Of a stretch of DNA of 64,000 nucleotides, positions 44,215-53,920 are shown piece by piece. The stretch is from NCBI GenBank assembly GCA_964529305.1, contig CAZGUX010000285.1, forward strand, positions 1 to 64,000. Direction: 5' to 3'. Position 1 is the first letter of the stretch. Every line of letters starts with the position of its first letter. Both the position numbers and the translations under genes were made by a program. This DNA comes from CAZGUX01 sp964529305. Lineage in GTDB: Bacteria; Acidobacteriota; Terriglobia; Bryobacterales; Bryobacteraceae. Under the pieces are notes generated by a model. The model made no database searches, was not told where the DNA came from, and was given only the letters and a program-made list of their open reading frames with translations.

Positions 44215-44844
44215 GTGCCTACCGTTCGCATGATCGGTGTGGCCGGGCCTTCGGGTTCCGGCAAGTCGGAGGCGGCACGCGCGGTCTCGTCTCGTGTCGA
44301 GAGCCTGGTGCTGGCCCTCGATCACTACTATCGCGACCTGTCCTACCTTCCAGTGGAGGAGCGCGCGCGTCAGAACTTCGACCATCCGGACAGTCTGGAC
44401 TGGCCGCTGATCGAACAACAACTGGCGACACTCAAGCGAGGCGAAGCGATCTTGCGGCCCGACTACGATTTCGCCACGCATACGCGCGGTGCCGGGGCCG
44501 TGCGAGTGACGCCCGCGCCAGTCGTCCTGGTGGATGGGATCTTCGCCCTCGATGAACGGATCCGCGGACTGTACGATACGCGCGTCTACGTCGATCTGGA
44601 GGATGCGCGCTGCCTCGAGCGGCGGATCGCCCGCGATGTCCGGGAGCGCGGGCGCACCCGCGATTCCGTCATCAAACAGTACACGGCCACAGTGCGTCCG
44701 ATGTGCGAACGCTACGTGATGCCGGCGCGCGAGTACGCCGATGTGGTGATTCGCGGCGACTGGCCGCTGGCGGAGTCGGCCGCGCGAATTCTCGAGCACG
44801 CCGAACCGCGGGGCGGAATGGCCGGCGCGGCCTCGCCCGCCTGA
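44215..44844 (+). CDS. Uridine kinase-like P-loop kinase
   Basis: A 209-residue protein with Walker A GPSGSGKS at about 10-17 and the uridine-kinase-like LALDHYYRDLSYLPVEERAR (phosphate-acceptor loop). NFDHPDSLDWPLIEQQL and VVLVDGIFALDERIRGLYDT with RRIARDVRERGRTRD also match. It would phosphorylate uridine or a related substrate with ATP. I use GTG 44215, with GAAGG about 10 bases before; an ATG 15 bases later is possible. It follows the DedA/ATP-grasp gene by 31 bases. Confidence 0.88.
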   Translation: MPTVRMIGVAGPSGSGKSEAARAVSSRVESLVLALDHYYRDLSYLPVEERARQNFDHPDSLDWPLIEQQLATLKRGEAILRPDYDFATHTRGAGAVRVTPAPVVLVDGIFALDERIRGLYDTRVYVDLEDARCLERRIARDVRERGRTRDSVIKQYTATVRPMCERYVMPAREYADVVIRGDWPLAESAARILEHAEPRGGMAGAASPA

Positions 44845-44919
44845 AGTTCAGGGTCCCCGAATTCCCCTTGTGCGATAATGCCTTGCGAAGTTGGAGGCGC
44901 GAAAGGACGTCAACAAGTT

Positions 44920-45720
44920 ATGAAAAGAGATAGAGTGTTTTCGACGGCTCTTGCGATCACGGGGCTCGCATTGAGTCTGGCCGGCAGCACCGCGTTCGCG
45001 GATGATTTCGATTTCGAAACGAGGGCTGCGTGCCGGAACGTGCCTACGTATGCGGCCCTCAAGGCGGCGCTGATCGCAGCGCGTTCGCAGGCCAACGGAG
45101 GGTTCAACCTGGACATGTGGGCGACGGTGGTCAATCGCGATGGGGTGGTTTGCGCGGTGGCCTATACGGGAGCGACCCGAGGCGATCAGTGGCCGGGCAG
45201 CCGCGTGATTTCGGCGCAGAAAGCGAACACGGCAAATGCTTTCAGCCTGCCGGGCCTGGTCCTCTCGACAGCCAACCTGTACAGCGCCGTTCAACCCGGC
45301 GGAAGCCTTTTCGGTCTGCAGGAGAGCAATCCGGTGAATGTCGCGGTTGCGTATCGCGGCAATGCACAGAACATCGGCACATCGAGCGATCCGATGGTCG
45401 GCGGGCGGATCGGCGGCGTCAATGTCTTCGGGGGAGGGCTGGCGCTGTACAACTCGAACAAAGAACTGGTCGGCGGCCTGGGCGTCAGCGGTGATTCATC
45501 GTGCGCCGACCACAACATCGCGTGGCGGACGCGCCGTACGCTTTCGTTGGACTACCTGCCCGGCGGCGTCAGCGGCGACTCGTCTCGTCCGGACAATATC
45601 GTGTATGACATCGTCAATCCCGGAGGACATCCGGCCGGCGTGAGCACGGGAGGATGGGGACATCCGACGTGCAGCATCGCGGCGACGGGCATCTCCGCCT
45701 CATTGCCTTCCAAGCGCTGA
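44920..45720 (+). CDS. Exported GlcG/HbpS-like heme-binding-fold protein
   Basis: A 266-residue protein with signal peptide (MKRDRVFSTALAITGLALSL). The mature part has the GlcG/HbpS signature: ALKAALIAARSQANGGFNLDM, ATVVNRDGVVCAVAYTGATR, ISAQKANTANAFS, GGLALYNSNKELVGGLGVSG, then CADHNIAWRTR. Homologs bind heme or are of unknown function. Cys residues at intervals suggest disulfides outside the cytoplasm. It is the last gene of the plus-strand cluster and is followed by a terminator-like repeat. Confidence 0.85.
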   Translation: MKRDRVFSTALAITGLALSLAGSTAFADDFDFETRAACRNVPTYAALKAALIAARSQANGGFNLDMWATVVNRDGVVCAVAYTGATRGDQWPGSRVISAQKANTANAFSLPGLVLSTANLYSAVQPGGSLFGLQESNPVNVAVAYRGNAQNIGTSSDPMVGGRIGGVNVFGGGLALYNSNKELVGGLGVSGDSSCADHNIAWRTRRTLSLDYLPGGVSGDSSRPDNIVYDIVNPGGHPAGVSTGGWGHPTCSIAATGISASLPSKR

Positions 45721-45741
45721 TCTAAGCAACAAGCAGGTTCC

Positions 45742-45785
45742 AGGGGTTCGACCGGGGCTCGGTTCGCGGCCTTGGTCGAACCCTT
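45742..45785. terminator. Inverted repeat between convergent genes
   Basis: GGGTTCGACC (45744-45753) and GGTCGAACCC (45774-45783) form a 10-base perfect stem with a 20-base loop and a TTT follow-up. It lies between the stop of the GlcG-like gene and the stop of the phosphoesterase gene on the other strand, so it could end transcription from both sides. The short T-run makes it a weak intrinsic terminator. Confidence 0.55.
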
Positions 45786-45838
45786 TCGATCGATCCCACC
45801 GTAGGCTCCTTCATCCGGGTCGATACCCTCGAGCAAAG

Positions 45839-48547
45839 CTACCGTCGACGATGCTGTTCCCTCAGGACGGCTGGATCGTCCATGCGCGGCGAAGGCTTTG
45901 GATCGAGCGGACCCTTGGCCAGTGAGGGGACAAATACGCGCGGGTCCACAGGCTGCAACGTGTAGGGCCGGTAGTCGGGCTCGTCGGTGAAGCAGTCCGA
46001 AAGGTCGGAGGCGGCGGCATCGAATAAGTTCAACGGGGGAATGCGAAGAATCCGGAAGGCCGTTTTGAGCAAACCCGGGAAGCTCGCATTCACGTGGGAG
46101 ACGTAGTTCTTCCTGGCCCAGGGACTCGCCACGAGCAATACGGTGCGGTGCGAATCGATGTGGTCCCGGCCGCCCGCGGCATCGTCCTCCGTGATCAGGA
46201 CGGCCATCCTGCGCCACCACGGACTCCGGGACAGGTACTCCATGATGCGGCCGAGCGCGTAGTCGTTATCCACGACGAAGGACTCCTCGTACGGGTAGCC
46301 GTCCTCTGGCCGGGCCTTGGCCATGTGGTCATTCGGGAGGTGGAGGAACAGGAGGCGCGGGAGGGGCTTGCCCGGCTTTCGATAGAGCGTCTCAATCTCC
46401 TGGATGAACTGGCGGGCCCGAAACTGATCCGGGATATTCATGTTGTACCCGGGATACTGGCGGGAGGAATTGCGAAAGAGCGGGCTCGGCATGGGCACGT
46501 TGGTCAGAAAGGCGGCGCCGGTGGGCTCGAGGCCGGGCCCTTCATCGATACCAGCCAGTTCGAAGCCTTCGCCGAAGTTCCGGAAGGGGATGCCGTGGCG
46601 TTCCAGGTGGTGCCAAAGGGTGCCCGCCTCCGGTTGCTCTTCAGGGTGAACGGACGAATTGGACCCGGCGAACAGCAGCCGTCCGGGCGCGCTGGTGGGC
46701 AGACGAAAGTCCTTCTGGCCGGCGTAGGCCGCGCGCAACGTGGATTCGGTCCACGCATTCGGATAGGCCCCGACCAGCCAGTGGTGGCCGTCCACGCTGA
46801 CTTCGGAATCCGCGTAGAAGTTGTCGCTGAAGGCGTAGGTTTCGGCGAGCTTGTGGTGATTCGGAGTCACGTCGATGCGTTGCAGGCTGAAGCGGGCGCC
46901 GCGCCCGCTGACGTATCCTTTTCGGCCAAAGCGGGCCAATCCGGGGAAGCTGAGGACTTTCCCATTCGCCGCCTCGCGAATATCGCCGAAGACTTCGTCG
47001 AAGGTGCGGTTCTCCTTGACGATGATGACGACGTGGCTGATCTGTTCGGGGATCGCCGCGGGCGCTTTGGACGGCACGAATCCGGCGGCTTCCAGGACAA
47101 TCCGGCTGAATTTGGTTAGCTCAGCCTCCGACGGGAGCGGGAATACCGAAATGCTCCCGCGCCGAAGCACGCCGACGAACGTGTCGTTGTTCACGGGCCT
47201 CACGTTCGGTCCGGTCCCGTTGCCTTTCACGTTGGTGACGTAGACGGTGTCGTCCTCCACGGCGACGCGCGAGGGGAACCAACCCACCGGAATGTGACCG
47301 ATGATCTGCATGTGCCGGGTGTCGAGCACCCCCACAGCGTTGAGGCCGGCTTCGGCGATCAGCAGCCACCCGCTCGCGGCGTGGTAGGCCATGCCCATAG
47401 GCAGGACGCCCCGCAAGCTCTCCATTCCAGGCACGCGAATGGGAATCTCCCGCGCGATCGTGTGAGATGCGCGGTCAATGACGGTGATGGTGTCGTTGTG
47501 GCCGTTCGACACGAACACATGCTCGCCGGTGGCCAGAACGCCGGAGGGACTGCTGCCGCCGTGGCTGCCGTCCTGGCCAAAAGCGATACCGGTCCGGAGG
47601 AAGCCCTGGAGCTTTGGCCTGGCGGGATCGGCGAGGTCGACGATGGCCAGGGAGTTCGACTCTTGGACGTTGGGATCGCCCAGCGCCGGCACCTCGACGG
47701 ACTTCCCCGACGCCGTTTGCGCGGTGGTGCCGCGCTGCGATTCCGGAGACGGGAATCCGAATGCGGCAAACGGCAGACCGGTCTCGGCCGCCCGTTTGCG
47801 ATCCGCGCCGGGCAACGCCTGATACTCGAACATCCCGATATTGGCGACATACGCCGTCCGTCCATCCGGAGCGAGGGCGATGGAAAAAGGCAAACGGCCC
47901 AGGCGAAGGGACGAGAGGATCCTTCGTTTGGCGGTATCGACGGACACCATGCGGAAATTCGCCTGGTCGAGCACGTGGACCACGCCGCGCGAGGGGTCGA
48001 CGGCGAGGTCGCCCGAGTAGCTGTCGGAAAACCGGGCACCGTCCACCTCGCTGTTCAGGTCCGCGACCCATCGCGTGGATCCATCCGACGGCTGAAAGGC
48101 ACGCAAGCGGCCGGAGTTGCCGTCGGCGGCGAACAAGGTCCGGTGATCCCCGAAGGCCAGCCCCATGAACACGCTACGCCACGCATCGTCCGAATCGGGG
48201 ACAGCGGCGCCCTTCGGCGGCCGCTCCGCGACGTAGTGGCGTACGGCTCGCGTGTTGCTTTTGTCGGCCTCGAGGAGGGTGATGGAGAACCGGTCCGGCC
48301 CGCTGTTGGCGGTGGCGATCAGCTTGCCTCCGGCCGCGACCGCCAGGCCGAACGGTCCCGGGCCGGTTTCGTACTGGGCACCTTCCGGTTGAATGATGCG
48401 GCCGCCCGGGAGAATGCTCGGGCCGCGGGCGCGGCGTTGAGCGGGCCGGTCCCCGGCAGGAGCGGAATAGTCCGCGGCTACGGCGAACCCAATCATTCCC
48501 AGCCCGGCGATCGGCACCAGCCAAGGGCGAACCGGCTGTTTGCGCAT
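45839..48547 (-). CDS. YncE-like propeller fused to a phosphoesterase domain
   Basis: A 902-residue secreted protein (MRKQPVRPWLVPIAGLGMIG signal). The first half is a seven-blade YncE-type propeller (RLPFSIALAPDGRTAYVANI, VSNGHNDTITVIDR, GHIPVGWFPSRVAVEDDTVY). The second half is a phosphoesterase (PF04185-type) domain with HVVIIVKENRTFDEVFGDI, HLPNDHM, VDNDYALG and ITEDDAAGGRDHIDSHR as metal-binding segments. Such proteins act on phospholipids or phosphate esters outside the cell. The gene follows the tannase-like gene on the same strand with 147 bases between them. Confidence 0.88.
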   Translation of the reverse strand: MRKQPVRPWLVPIAGLGMIGFAVAADYSAPAGDRPAQRRARGPSILPGGRIIQPEGAQYETGPGPFGLAVAAGGKLIATANSGPDRFSITLLEADKSNTRAVRHYVAERPPKGAAVPDSDDAWRSVFMGLAFGDHRTLFAADGNSGRLRAFQPSDGSTRWVADLNSEVDGARFSDSYSGDLAVDPSRGVVHVLDQANFRMVSVDTAKRRILSSLRLGRLPFSIALAPDGRTAYVANIGMFEYQALPGADRKRAAETGLPFAAFGFPSPESQRGTTAQTASGKSVEVPALGDPNVQESNSLAIVDLADPARPKLQGFLRTGIAFGQDGSHGGSSPSGVLATGEHVFVSNGHNDTITVIDRASHTIAREIPIRVPGMESLRGVLPMGMAYHAASGWLLIAEAGLNAVGVLDTRHMQIIGHIPVGWFPSRVAVEDDTVYVTNVKGNGTGPNVRPVNNDTFVGVLRRGSISVFPLPSEAELTKFSRIVLEAAGFVPSKAPAAIPEQISHVVIIVKENRTFDEVFGDIREAANGKVLSFPGLARFGRKGYVSGRGARFSLQRIDVTPNHHKLAETYAFSDNFYADSEVSVDGHHWLVGAYPNAWTESTLRAAYAGQKDFRLPTSAPGRLLFAGSNSSVHPEEQPEAGTLWHHLERHGIPFRNFGEGFELAGIDEGPGLEPTGAAFLTNVPMPSPLFRNSSRQYPGYNMNIPDQFRARQFIQEIETLYRKPGKPLPRLLFLHLPNDHMAKARPEDGYPYEESFVVDNDYALGRIMEYLSRSPWWRRMAVLITEDDAAGGRDHIDSHRTVLLVASPWARKNYVSHVNASFPGLLKTAFRILRIPPLNLFDAAASDLSDCFTDEPDYRPYTLQPVDPRVFVPSLAKGPLDPKPSPRMDDPAVLREQHRRR

Positions 48548-48694
48548 TCCACCGAGTTATAGCAGAGGCGGCAGGGAGTACGAATCGCAGTCAAAACCAA
48601 CTGCTGGCGGGACGCTCGCCTTCCCTAGTGGGCCAGTTCCTCAACTCCCGGGTAGACGATATGCTCGGCAACCGCCGTTTCTATCGGGCTGGGG

Positions 48695-50125
48695 TCAAAA
48701 GGCCTTGGCTCCGCAGGTGTAGTTCGTGGCGTCGTTGGTACTGCCGGTTCCTCTGTAGACAGCTCGTTGCGGGTATGGGCAAAGGGGGCGGGTCATGTCG
48801 ATGCGGCCCCGTTCGTTGACTCTGGCGGCGGTAATGGATTTGGGGGGCTCGTTCTGTTCGCGCCAGCGTTCGAGGGCGGCGAGTGTGTTGAACTGATTGG
48901 GGCCCGTGCCGCCGCCGCAATGGGCCATACCGGGAACCATGAAGAGACGAAGCCAGTTGTCTTGATTCGGGCCCATTTGTTTCAGGACAGACTCGTAATA
49001 AGAGATCGTATTGAAGGCGGAGATCGCGCCGCCGGAACCTCCGTCGCTCCAGCCGTGATAGATCAGGAGCTTGCCGCCTCGCGCCTTGAATCTCGCCAGG
49101 TCGGGGTTGACGGCATGGATTTCTTTCCCGTGGAGGAGGGCTCGTTCGATGTCCTTTTCCAGGTCGAAGGTGCGCCAGTCCCAGGCGGCATCCTGATTGG
49201 CGATGTAGCGAAACATGTCGATGTCCATGCCGCCGGGTTCGACAGCGCCGGCAGGGAGGCGCCAGCCGAGTTCGCCGCCGAAGGGGAGTCGCGGGTAGAG
49301 GAGTTCACCACTGGACTTCCGTGTATCGGTGTAGGCGGCGTTGACGGTTTCCAGTTGCTGCGGGGTGAGACATTTCGCGGTTTCGGGGCCGTTGCACTGG
49401 AGAGCGCTGGGGTTGAAGTTGCAGGTGCGGGGGTCTTCCATGAGGCGGTCTCGGACGCCGTCGTTGGCGTCGCATTTGTCGAGGACGGAGTCGTTGAGAA
49501 GTTTTAGCTTTTCGGGCGGCAGCGCGTGTTGTGGTGACTTGAGCGCGGTCATCAACAGACGCAAGCGCCAGGCGCAGAGGTGAATCTGGTTGTTGGCGGG
49601 CGCGCCGGCGATGATGCCGTCGAAGTCCTCCGGGTAACGCTGCGCGGACATCAGACCCTGGCGTCCACCGGTGGAGCACCCCTCCCAATAGGACAGACGA
49701 GGACCGCGTCCATAGTAGGCCGCGATCAGCGCTTTTGCCTTGACGGCGGTTTCGTGAACGGCGCGAAAGGCGAAGTCGACAATCTTCTCGGGATGGCCTA
49801 GTGCAAAACTGCCGCTGCCGCCGGTGTGGCCGGTGTCGGTGGACGCGCTGGCATAACCCTCGCGAACGGCGTTGGTCATTCCGCCTGTGTTGACGGTGCC
49901 GACGAAGCCTCCTCCGCCTTCCATGAGGAATTTGCCGTTCCACCCGGTGGCCGGAGGCAGCCAGACCTCGGACTTGATTTCAGAATCGGCTGACGGCCGG
50001 AGGGTGATGGAAACCCTGCAGTGAGTGGCGGTTTGCGCGGCGGCGGTGACGTCGCCGAGGCGCGCCATGTCGGCACAAGGAGTTTGGGCGCACATCGGGA
50101 CGGCGAGCAGGAGGAGCAGGCGCAT
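48695..50125 (-). CDS. Tannase/feruloyl esterase family protein
   Basis: About 476 residues with a signal peptide (MRLLLLLAVPMCAQ). The catalytic nucleophile sits in YWEGCSTGGRQGLMSAQ; the Cys next to the Ser pairs in this family with the Cys near the catalytic His (GMAHCGGG). FMEGGGGFVGT-like and YHGWSDGG segments also fit. It would hydrolyse esters of plant phenolics or similar substrates outside the cell. I use ATG 50125; a GTG two codons upstream is possible. It is divergent from the amidohydrolase pair with about 90 bases between. Confidence 0.88.
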   Translation of the reverse strand: MRLLLLLAVPMCAQTPCADMARLGDVTAAAQTATHCRVSITLRPSADSEIKSEVWLPPATGWNGKFLMEGGGGFVGTVNTGGMTNAVREGYASASTDTGHTGGSGSFALGHPEKIVDFAFRAVHETAVKAKALIAAYYGRGPRLSYWEGCSTGGRQGLMSAQRYPEDFDGIIAGAPANNQIHLCAWRLRLLMTALKSPQHALPPEKLKLLNDSVLDKCDANDGVRDRLMEDPRTCNFNPSALQCNGPETAKCLTPQQLETVNAAYTDTRKSSGELLYPRLPFGGELGWRLPAGAVEPGGMDIDMFRYIANQDAAWDWRTFDLEKDIERALLHGKEIHAVNPDLARFKARGGKLLIYHGWSDGGSGGAISAFNTISYYESVLKQMGPNQDNWLRLFMVPGMAHCGGGTGPNQFNTLAALERWREQNEPPKSITAARVNERGRIDMTRPLCPYPQRAVYRGTGSTNDATNYTCGAKAF

Positions 50126-50215
50126 GCTCACAGACTACTGCGTTCCGCCGCCCAGCGGTGTTCGGGCCAGTCCGCTTCGGACACCGGCATTGGGACGATG
50201 GTATATGTTGGTGCG

Positions 50216-51439
50216 ATGCGGTTGCTCCTTCTCACCGGCTGCTTTGCCTCGGCTCTGGCGGCTCAGCCCTACGATCTGCTCATCAAGGGAGGCCACGTGA
50301 TCGATCCGGCGAACCAGATCGACCGGGTCACCGACGTCGCGGTGTCCCAAAAGAAGATCGCCCGGGTCGCCGACAACCTTGCCGCCTCCGGCGCCAAGAA
50401 AGTGATCGATGCACGCGGACTCTACGTGTTGCCGGGGCTGATCGACCTGCACGCGCACGTGGTTGGCTACGAGGGCGCAATCTTTCCAGACGACAGCGCC
50501 CTGCCGGCGTGCACCACCACAGTCGTCGACGCCGGTGGGGCCGGCTGGCGGTCGTTCGATGAATTCAAGGCCAACATCATCGACAAATCGCGCACGCGGG
50601 TGCTGTCGCTCATCAACATCGTCGGGCACGGCATGCTGGGAACCCGTTACGAGAGCGACACGGAAGACATGGATTCGGCCAAGACCGCGGAGAAGATCAA
50701 GCAGTATCCGGGCGTGATCGTCGGCATCAAGACGGCGCACTTCGCCAAGCCCGGATGGACGGCCATCGACCGCGCCGTGGCGGCCGGCAAGATGGCCAAT
50801 GTTCCGGTGATGGTCGACGACAAAATCACCACGGGCTCCCAGCGGACGTCGGCGGAGAAACTGCTCCAGCACATGCGCCCCGGCGACATGCACACACACA
50901 CCTTCAACGACCGGCAACTGGAGGTGGTGAACCGCTACACCGGCAAAGTCCAGCCCTGGATCTGGGAGGCTCGCAAACGCGGCGTTCTGTTCGATATGGG
51001 GCACGGTGGGGGCAGTTTTCTCTGGCCGGTGGCGACCAAGGCGTTGGAACAGGGCTTCGCGCCGGACACGATCTCGACCGACCTGCACGCGACGAGCATC
51101 ATGATCCAGCAGGCCGATATGACCAACTGCATCACGAAGCTCATGAATCTCGGCATGAAGCTACAGGACGCGGTCGCGCGGTCGACGATCGCTCCGGCCA
51201 AGGCGATTCACATGCAAGCCCAGATCGGCACCCTGGGCGCCGGCCGCGATGCCGACATCGCCGTCGTGCAGTTGAACCAGGGGGTCTACGCGCTGAAGGA
51301 CGCCTGGGGAAAGAAGTTGATGGGTAAGCAGAAACTGGATTGTGTCCTGACGGTGCGGGCCGGAACGGTGGTTCACGACACGGCCGGGTTGGCCTATCCG
51401 GAGTGGCGCTCGGCCGGCAGCTACGAGGTGATTCCATGA
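50216..51439 (+). CDS. Secreted amidohydrolase/deacetylase family metallohydrolase, copy 1
   Basis: A 407-residue amidohydrolase-fold enzyme with a signal peptide (MRLLLLTGCFASALAAQ). YDLLIKGGHVIDPANQIDRV and LPGLIDLHAHVVGYEG (HAH at 79-81) start the TIM barrel; VGIKTAHF holds the Lys expected to be carboxylated. HTHTFNDRQLEVVN and FDMGHGGGSFLW carry further metal His. DTISTDLHATSIMIQQ has the catalytic Asp. It probably cleaves an amide or cyclic amide. Its stop overlaps the start of a paralog (ATGA). Confidence 0.88.
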   Translation: MRLLLLTGCFASALAAQPYDLLIKGGHVIDPANQIDRVTDVAVSQKKIARVADNLAASGAKKVIDARGLYVLPGLIDLHAHVVGYEGAIFPDDSALPACTTTVVDAGGAGWRSFDEFKANIIDKSRTRVLSLINIVGHGMLGTRYESDTEDMDSAKTAEKIKQYPGVIVGIKTAHFAKPGWTAIDRAVAAGKMANVPVMVDDKITTGSQRTSAEKLLQHMRPGDMHTHTFNDRQLEVVNRYTGKVQPWIWEARKRGVLFDMGHGGGSFLWPVATKALEQGFAPDTISTDLHATSIMIQQADMTNCITKLMNLGMKLQDAVARSTIAPAKAIHMQAQIGTLGAGRDADIAVVQLNQGVYALKDAWGKKLMGKQKLDCVLTVRAGTVVHDTAGLAYPEWRSAGSYEVIP

Positions 51440-52650
51440 CGCGCGCGGCTCTGCTGCTGTTGGTGACGCTTCCAGCCGGCGCGCAGCCGGTGTACGATCT
51501 GCTGATCAAGAACGGACACGTGATCGACCCGGCGTCGGGCCGGGACGGCCGAATGGATGTCGCGGTGACCGGAAGAACGATCGCGCGCGTGGCCCCGGAT
51601 TTGCCGGGCGCCCAGGCCAAGAAGGTCGTGGATGCCACCGGTTACTACATCACCCCTGGCCTCGTCGATATCCACACGCACCTTGATACGTTTGGCCCGC
51701 CACTAAGTTTGAACGCGGATCACCAGAATCTTCGCAATTGCGTGTGCACCGCCGTGGATGCGGGCACCACCGGATGGAAGACGTTCGAGCGGTTCAAGAA
51801 ACAGGTGGCGGATCCCTCGCGCGTGCGCGTGCTGGCCCTGCTGAACATCGTGGGGTCCGGCATGTACGGGCCGAAGGTGGAAGACAACGTGGAGGACATG
51901 GATCCGGAGGCCACGGCGAGGATGGTGAAGAAGTACCCGGACATCCTGGTCGGCATCAAGACGGCGCATTTTTCCCTGCTGACGTGGGATGCCATCGACC
52001 GCGCGACCAAGGCCGCCGAACTTTCGAACACGGTCCTGATGGTGGATTTCTGGCCGAAACCCGGGCGCGAGTTTTCAGACATCCTCAAGCGAATGCGTCC
52101 CGGCGACCTCTATACCCATACTTACGGATCGCCGGTCATCGTGCTGGACGAGAACAAGCGCGTCCACCACTATGTATGGGAAGCGCGCCGGAGAGGCGTC
52201 CTGTTCGACGTAGGCCACGGCGCGGGCAGTTTCTGGTTTCGCATCGCGGCGCCGGCGACGGAGCAGGGTTTCTGGCCGGATACCATCTCGACCGACATTC
52301 ACAAGAACAGCATCATGCTGCCCCAGGCGACCATGCCGATGACGATGTCGAAGTTCCTGAATCTCGGAATGCCGTTGAACCAGGTGGTGGAGAAGAGCAC
52401 GATCGCGCCCGCGCGGGCGCTTCACCTGAATGGCCTGGGCACCCTGCGGGAGGGCGCGGTGGCCGACATCGCGGTGATGAAACTCGATCGGGGTACGTTC
52501 GCGTTTCTGGACTCCGGGCGCGGGAAGTTGACCGGCAGCCAGCGACTCCGGTGCGCGCTCACCGTCCGGGCCGGTAAGGTGGTGTGGGACAACGACGGCC
52601 TGTTTGCCGAGGAATGGAAGGTGGCGGGCCCGTATAGTAATTTCAAGTAG
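51436..52650 (+). CDS. Secreted amidohydrolase/deacetylase family metallohydrolase, copy 2
   Basis: A 404-residue paralog of the previous gene with signal peptide (MTRAALLLLVTLPAGAQ). PGLVDIHTHLDTFGPP has the HxH pair and VGIKTAHF the carboxylated Lys. FDVGHGAGSFWFRI and PDTISTDIHKNSIMLPQ complete the metal site. It differs from copy 1 mainly in the loops after the HxH motif, which suggests a different substrate. The four-base overlap with copy 1 implies co-translation and possible joint action on one substrate class. Confidence 0.88.
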   Translation: MTRAALLLLVTLPAGAQPVYDLLIKNGHVIDPASGRDGRMDVAVTGRTIARVAPDLPGAQAKKVVDATGYYITPGLVDIHTHLDTFGPPLSLNADHQNLRNCVCTAVDAGTTGWKTFERFKKQVADPSRVRVLALLNIVGSGMYGPKVEDNVEDMDPEATARMVKKYPDILVGIKTAHFSLLTWDAIDRATKAAELSNTVLMVDFWPKPGREFSDILKRMRPGDLYTHTYGSPVIVLDENKRVHHYVWEARRRGVLFDVGHGAGSFWFRIAAPATEQGFWPDTISTDIHKNSIMLPQATMPMTMSKFLNLGMPLNQVVEKSTIAPARALHLNGLGTLREGAVADIAVMKLDRGTFAFLDSGRGKLTGSQRLRCALTVRAGKVVWDNDGLFAEEWKVAGPYSNFK

Positions 52651-52674
52651 AGGCAGGAGATTGCCTCCCGGTGC

Positions 52675-52914
52675 CTACCGTGCGGGGCGGGTGGGCATCG
52701 TCGATAGGAGCGCACGAAGGGCCGTATTCACCGACTCAGCATCGCGAAAGACGTCTGCGACGTCCGGATCCAGCAGAATCGCAATCGATCCCTCGGGCAC
52801 GCTACCCGCGAACCGGTTCGGCTTCGATTTTCGGTAATCGAAACGGTACTCGGGCTTGAGGCCGCTCGATCGACGCTGTCTTGCTTTAGGGCGTGACTTT
52901 ATCTTCGTAGTCAT
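52675..52914 (-). CDS. BrnA-related antitoxin-like protein (orphan)
   Basis: A 79-residue protein from ATG 52914. The basic N-terminus (MTTKIKSRPKARQRRSSGLK) precedes PEYRFDYRKSKPNRFAGSVP and AILLDPDVADVFRDAESVNT, ALRALLSTMPTR. The LDPDVADVF-x-SVNxALRxLL part is shared with the protein at 54180-54404 (LLDDDVAQVFTNSESVNRAL), so both are of one antitoxin-like family. No toxin gene is adjacent. It is divergent from the methyltransferase-like gene. Confidence 0.65.
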   Translation of the reverse strand: MTTKIKSRPKARQRRSSGLKPEYRFDYRKSKPNRFAGSVPEGSIAILLDPDVADVFRDAESVNTALRALLSTMPTRPAR

Positions 52915-53051
52915 GCTGTTCCGTCCTGGTCGTAGGGCGGGGAGCGGCGGTCGGCGGGCCAGACAGGTGATAGATCGCACAAGTGGGAATCTGAAAGCCT
53001 CAACCAATTCCTCCTGAAACCCCGGACCGCGAATCCGCGTCCCTGGCAAAA

Positions 53052-53774
53052 ATGAGTCTGAGACGCCTGGCCGCTGTTCTGGTCATCGCTGCCGCTCTCC
53101 AAGGGCAGAAGCCCGAATACGACTTCTACCACGAAGACCGTGACAAGAAGCCCGAAACGTATGCCGACGAACTCCGCAAGGCCGGCATTCCTGAGATCGA
53201 AATCGCCCGGCGGGTGGACCTGCTCAAGAACCACCGCCCCCTACTGGAGGCCGACCGGTGGAATCGCTTCTACGGCAATCCAAAGAGCGCATATAACCGG
53301 GCGCCGAACACCTTCCTGACTCAGGTCGTCGAGACCCTCAAGCCGGGCGTGGCCCTGGACTACGCAATGGGCGAAGGCCGCAACGCGCTCTATCTCGCGA
53401 AACTGGGATGGACGGTGCACGGTTTCGACATGTCCGATGTTGCCATCAACGCCGCGAATCGGCGCGCTGCGGAACTGGGGCTAAAGATAGGCGCGGTGGT
53501 CTCCACCGACGGGAACTACAACTTCGGCAAAGACCGCTTCGATTTGATTCTGTTCAGTTGGTCAATGCCGCTAGTGGACGTGCGCAAGGTGATCGACGCG
53601 CTCAAGCCGGGTGGGCTCGTCGTCATGGAGTTCGGCGCCGGATTCACCGGCCGGAACGGCATGCTACGGCTCTTCGACGATCTTCAGATCGAGCGCTACG
53701 AAGTCACTCGCGCCGTGTCCGACTTTTACGATCGCCGCGAGACGGACGTCTTCCACCTGATCGCCCGCAAGTAG
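53052..53774 (+). CDS. Exported class I SAM-dependent methyltransferase-like protein
   Basis: A 240-residue protein. The N-terminus MSLRRLAAVLVIAAALQGQ is a signal peptide, which is unusual for a methyltransferase because SAM is cytoplasmic. The body has GVALDYAMGEGRNALYLAKL (SAM-binding motif I), VHGFDMSDVAINAAN, FDLILFSWSMPL and ALKPGGLVVMEFGAGF. The N-terminal third (ELRKAGIPEIEIARRVDLLK, NHRPLLEADRWNRFY) is helical. Either it is exported as a SAM-binding or structural protein, or the signal is uncleaved and tethers the enzyme. Function is not predictable. Confidence 0.75.
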   Translation: MSLRRLAAVLVIAAALQGQKPEYDFYHEDRDKKPETYADELRKAGIPEIEIARRVDLLKNHRPLLEADRWNRFYGNPKSAYNRAPNTFLTQVVETLKPGVALDYAMGEGRNALYLAKLGWTVHGFDMSDVAINAANRRAAELGLKIGAVVSTDGNYNFGKDRFDLILFSWSMPLVDVRKVIDALKPGGLVVMEFGAGFTGRNGMLRLFDDLQIERYEVTRAVSDFYDRRETDVFHLIARK

Positions 53775-53920
53775 CGGATGGTTGTTCCCGATTTACTGAC
53801 TGGGAAACCGGCGACATGGATGGAAAACCGGTGTTGCTCCAGTGAAGGATGCCGGCAACTTGAGATCTTTGTCTGACAATGCTGGAATCGGGGTTGGGGA
53901 GTGCGCATCACGAACTCGTC

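Noticed and set aside
45742..45785. Long-stem repeat as a possible small RNA
   Set aside because: It lies between two convergent stops and is better explained as a weak two-way terminator; no promoter is visible.
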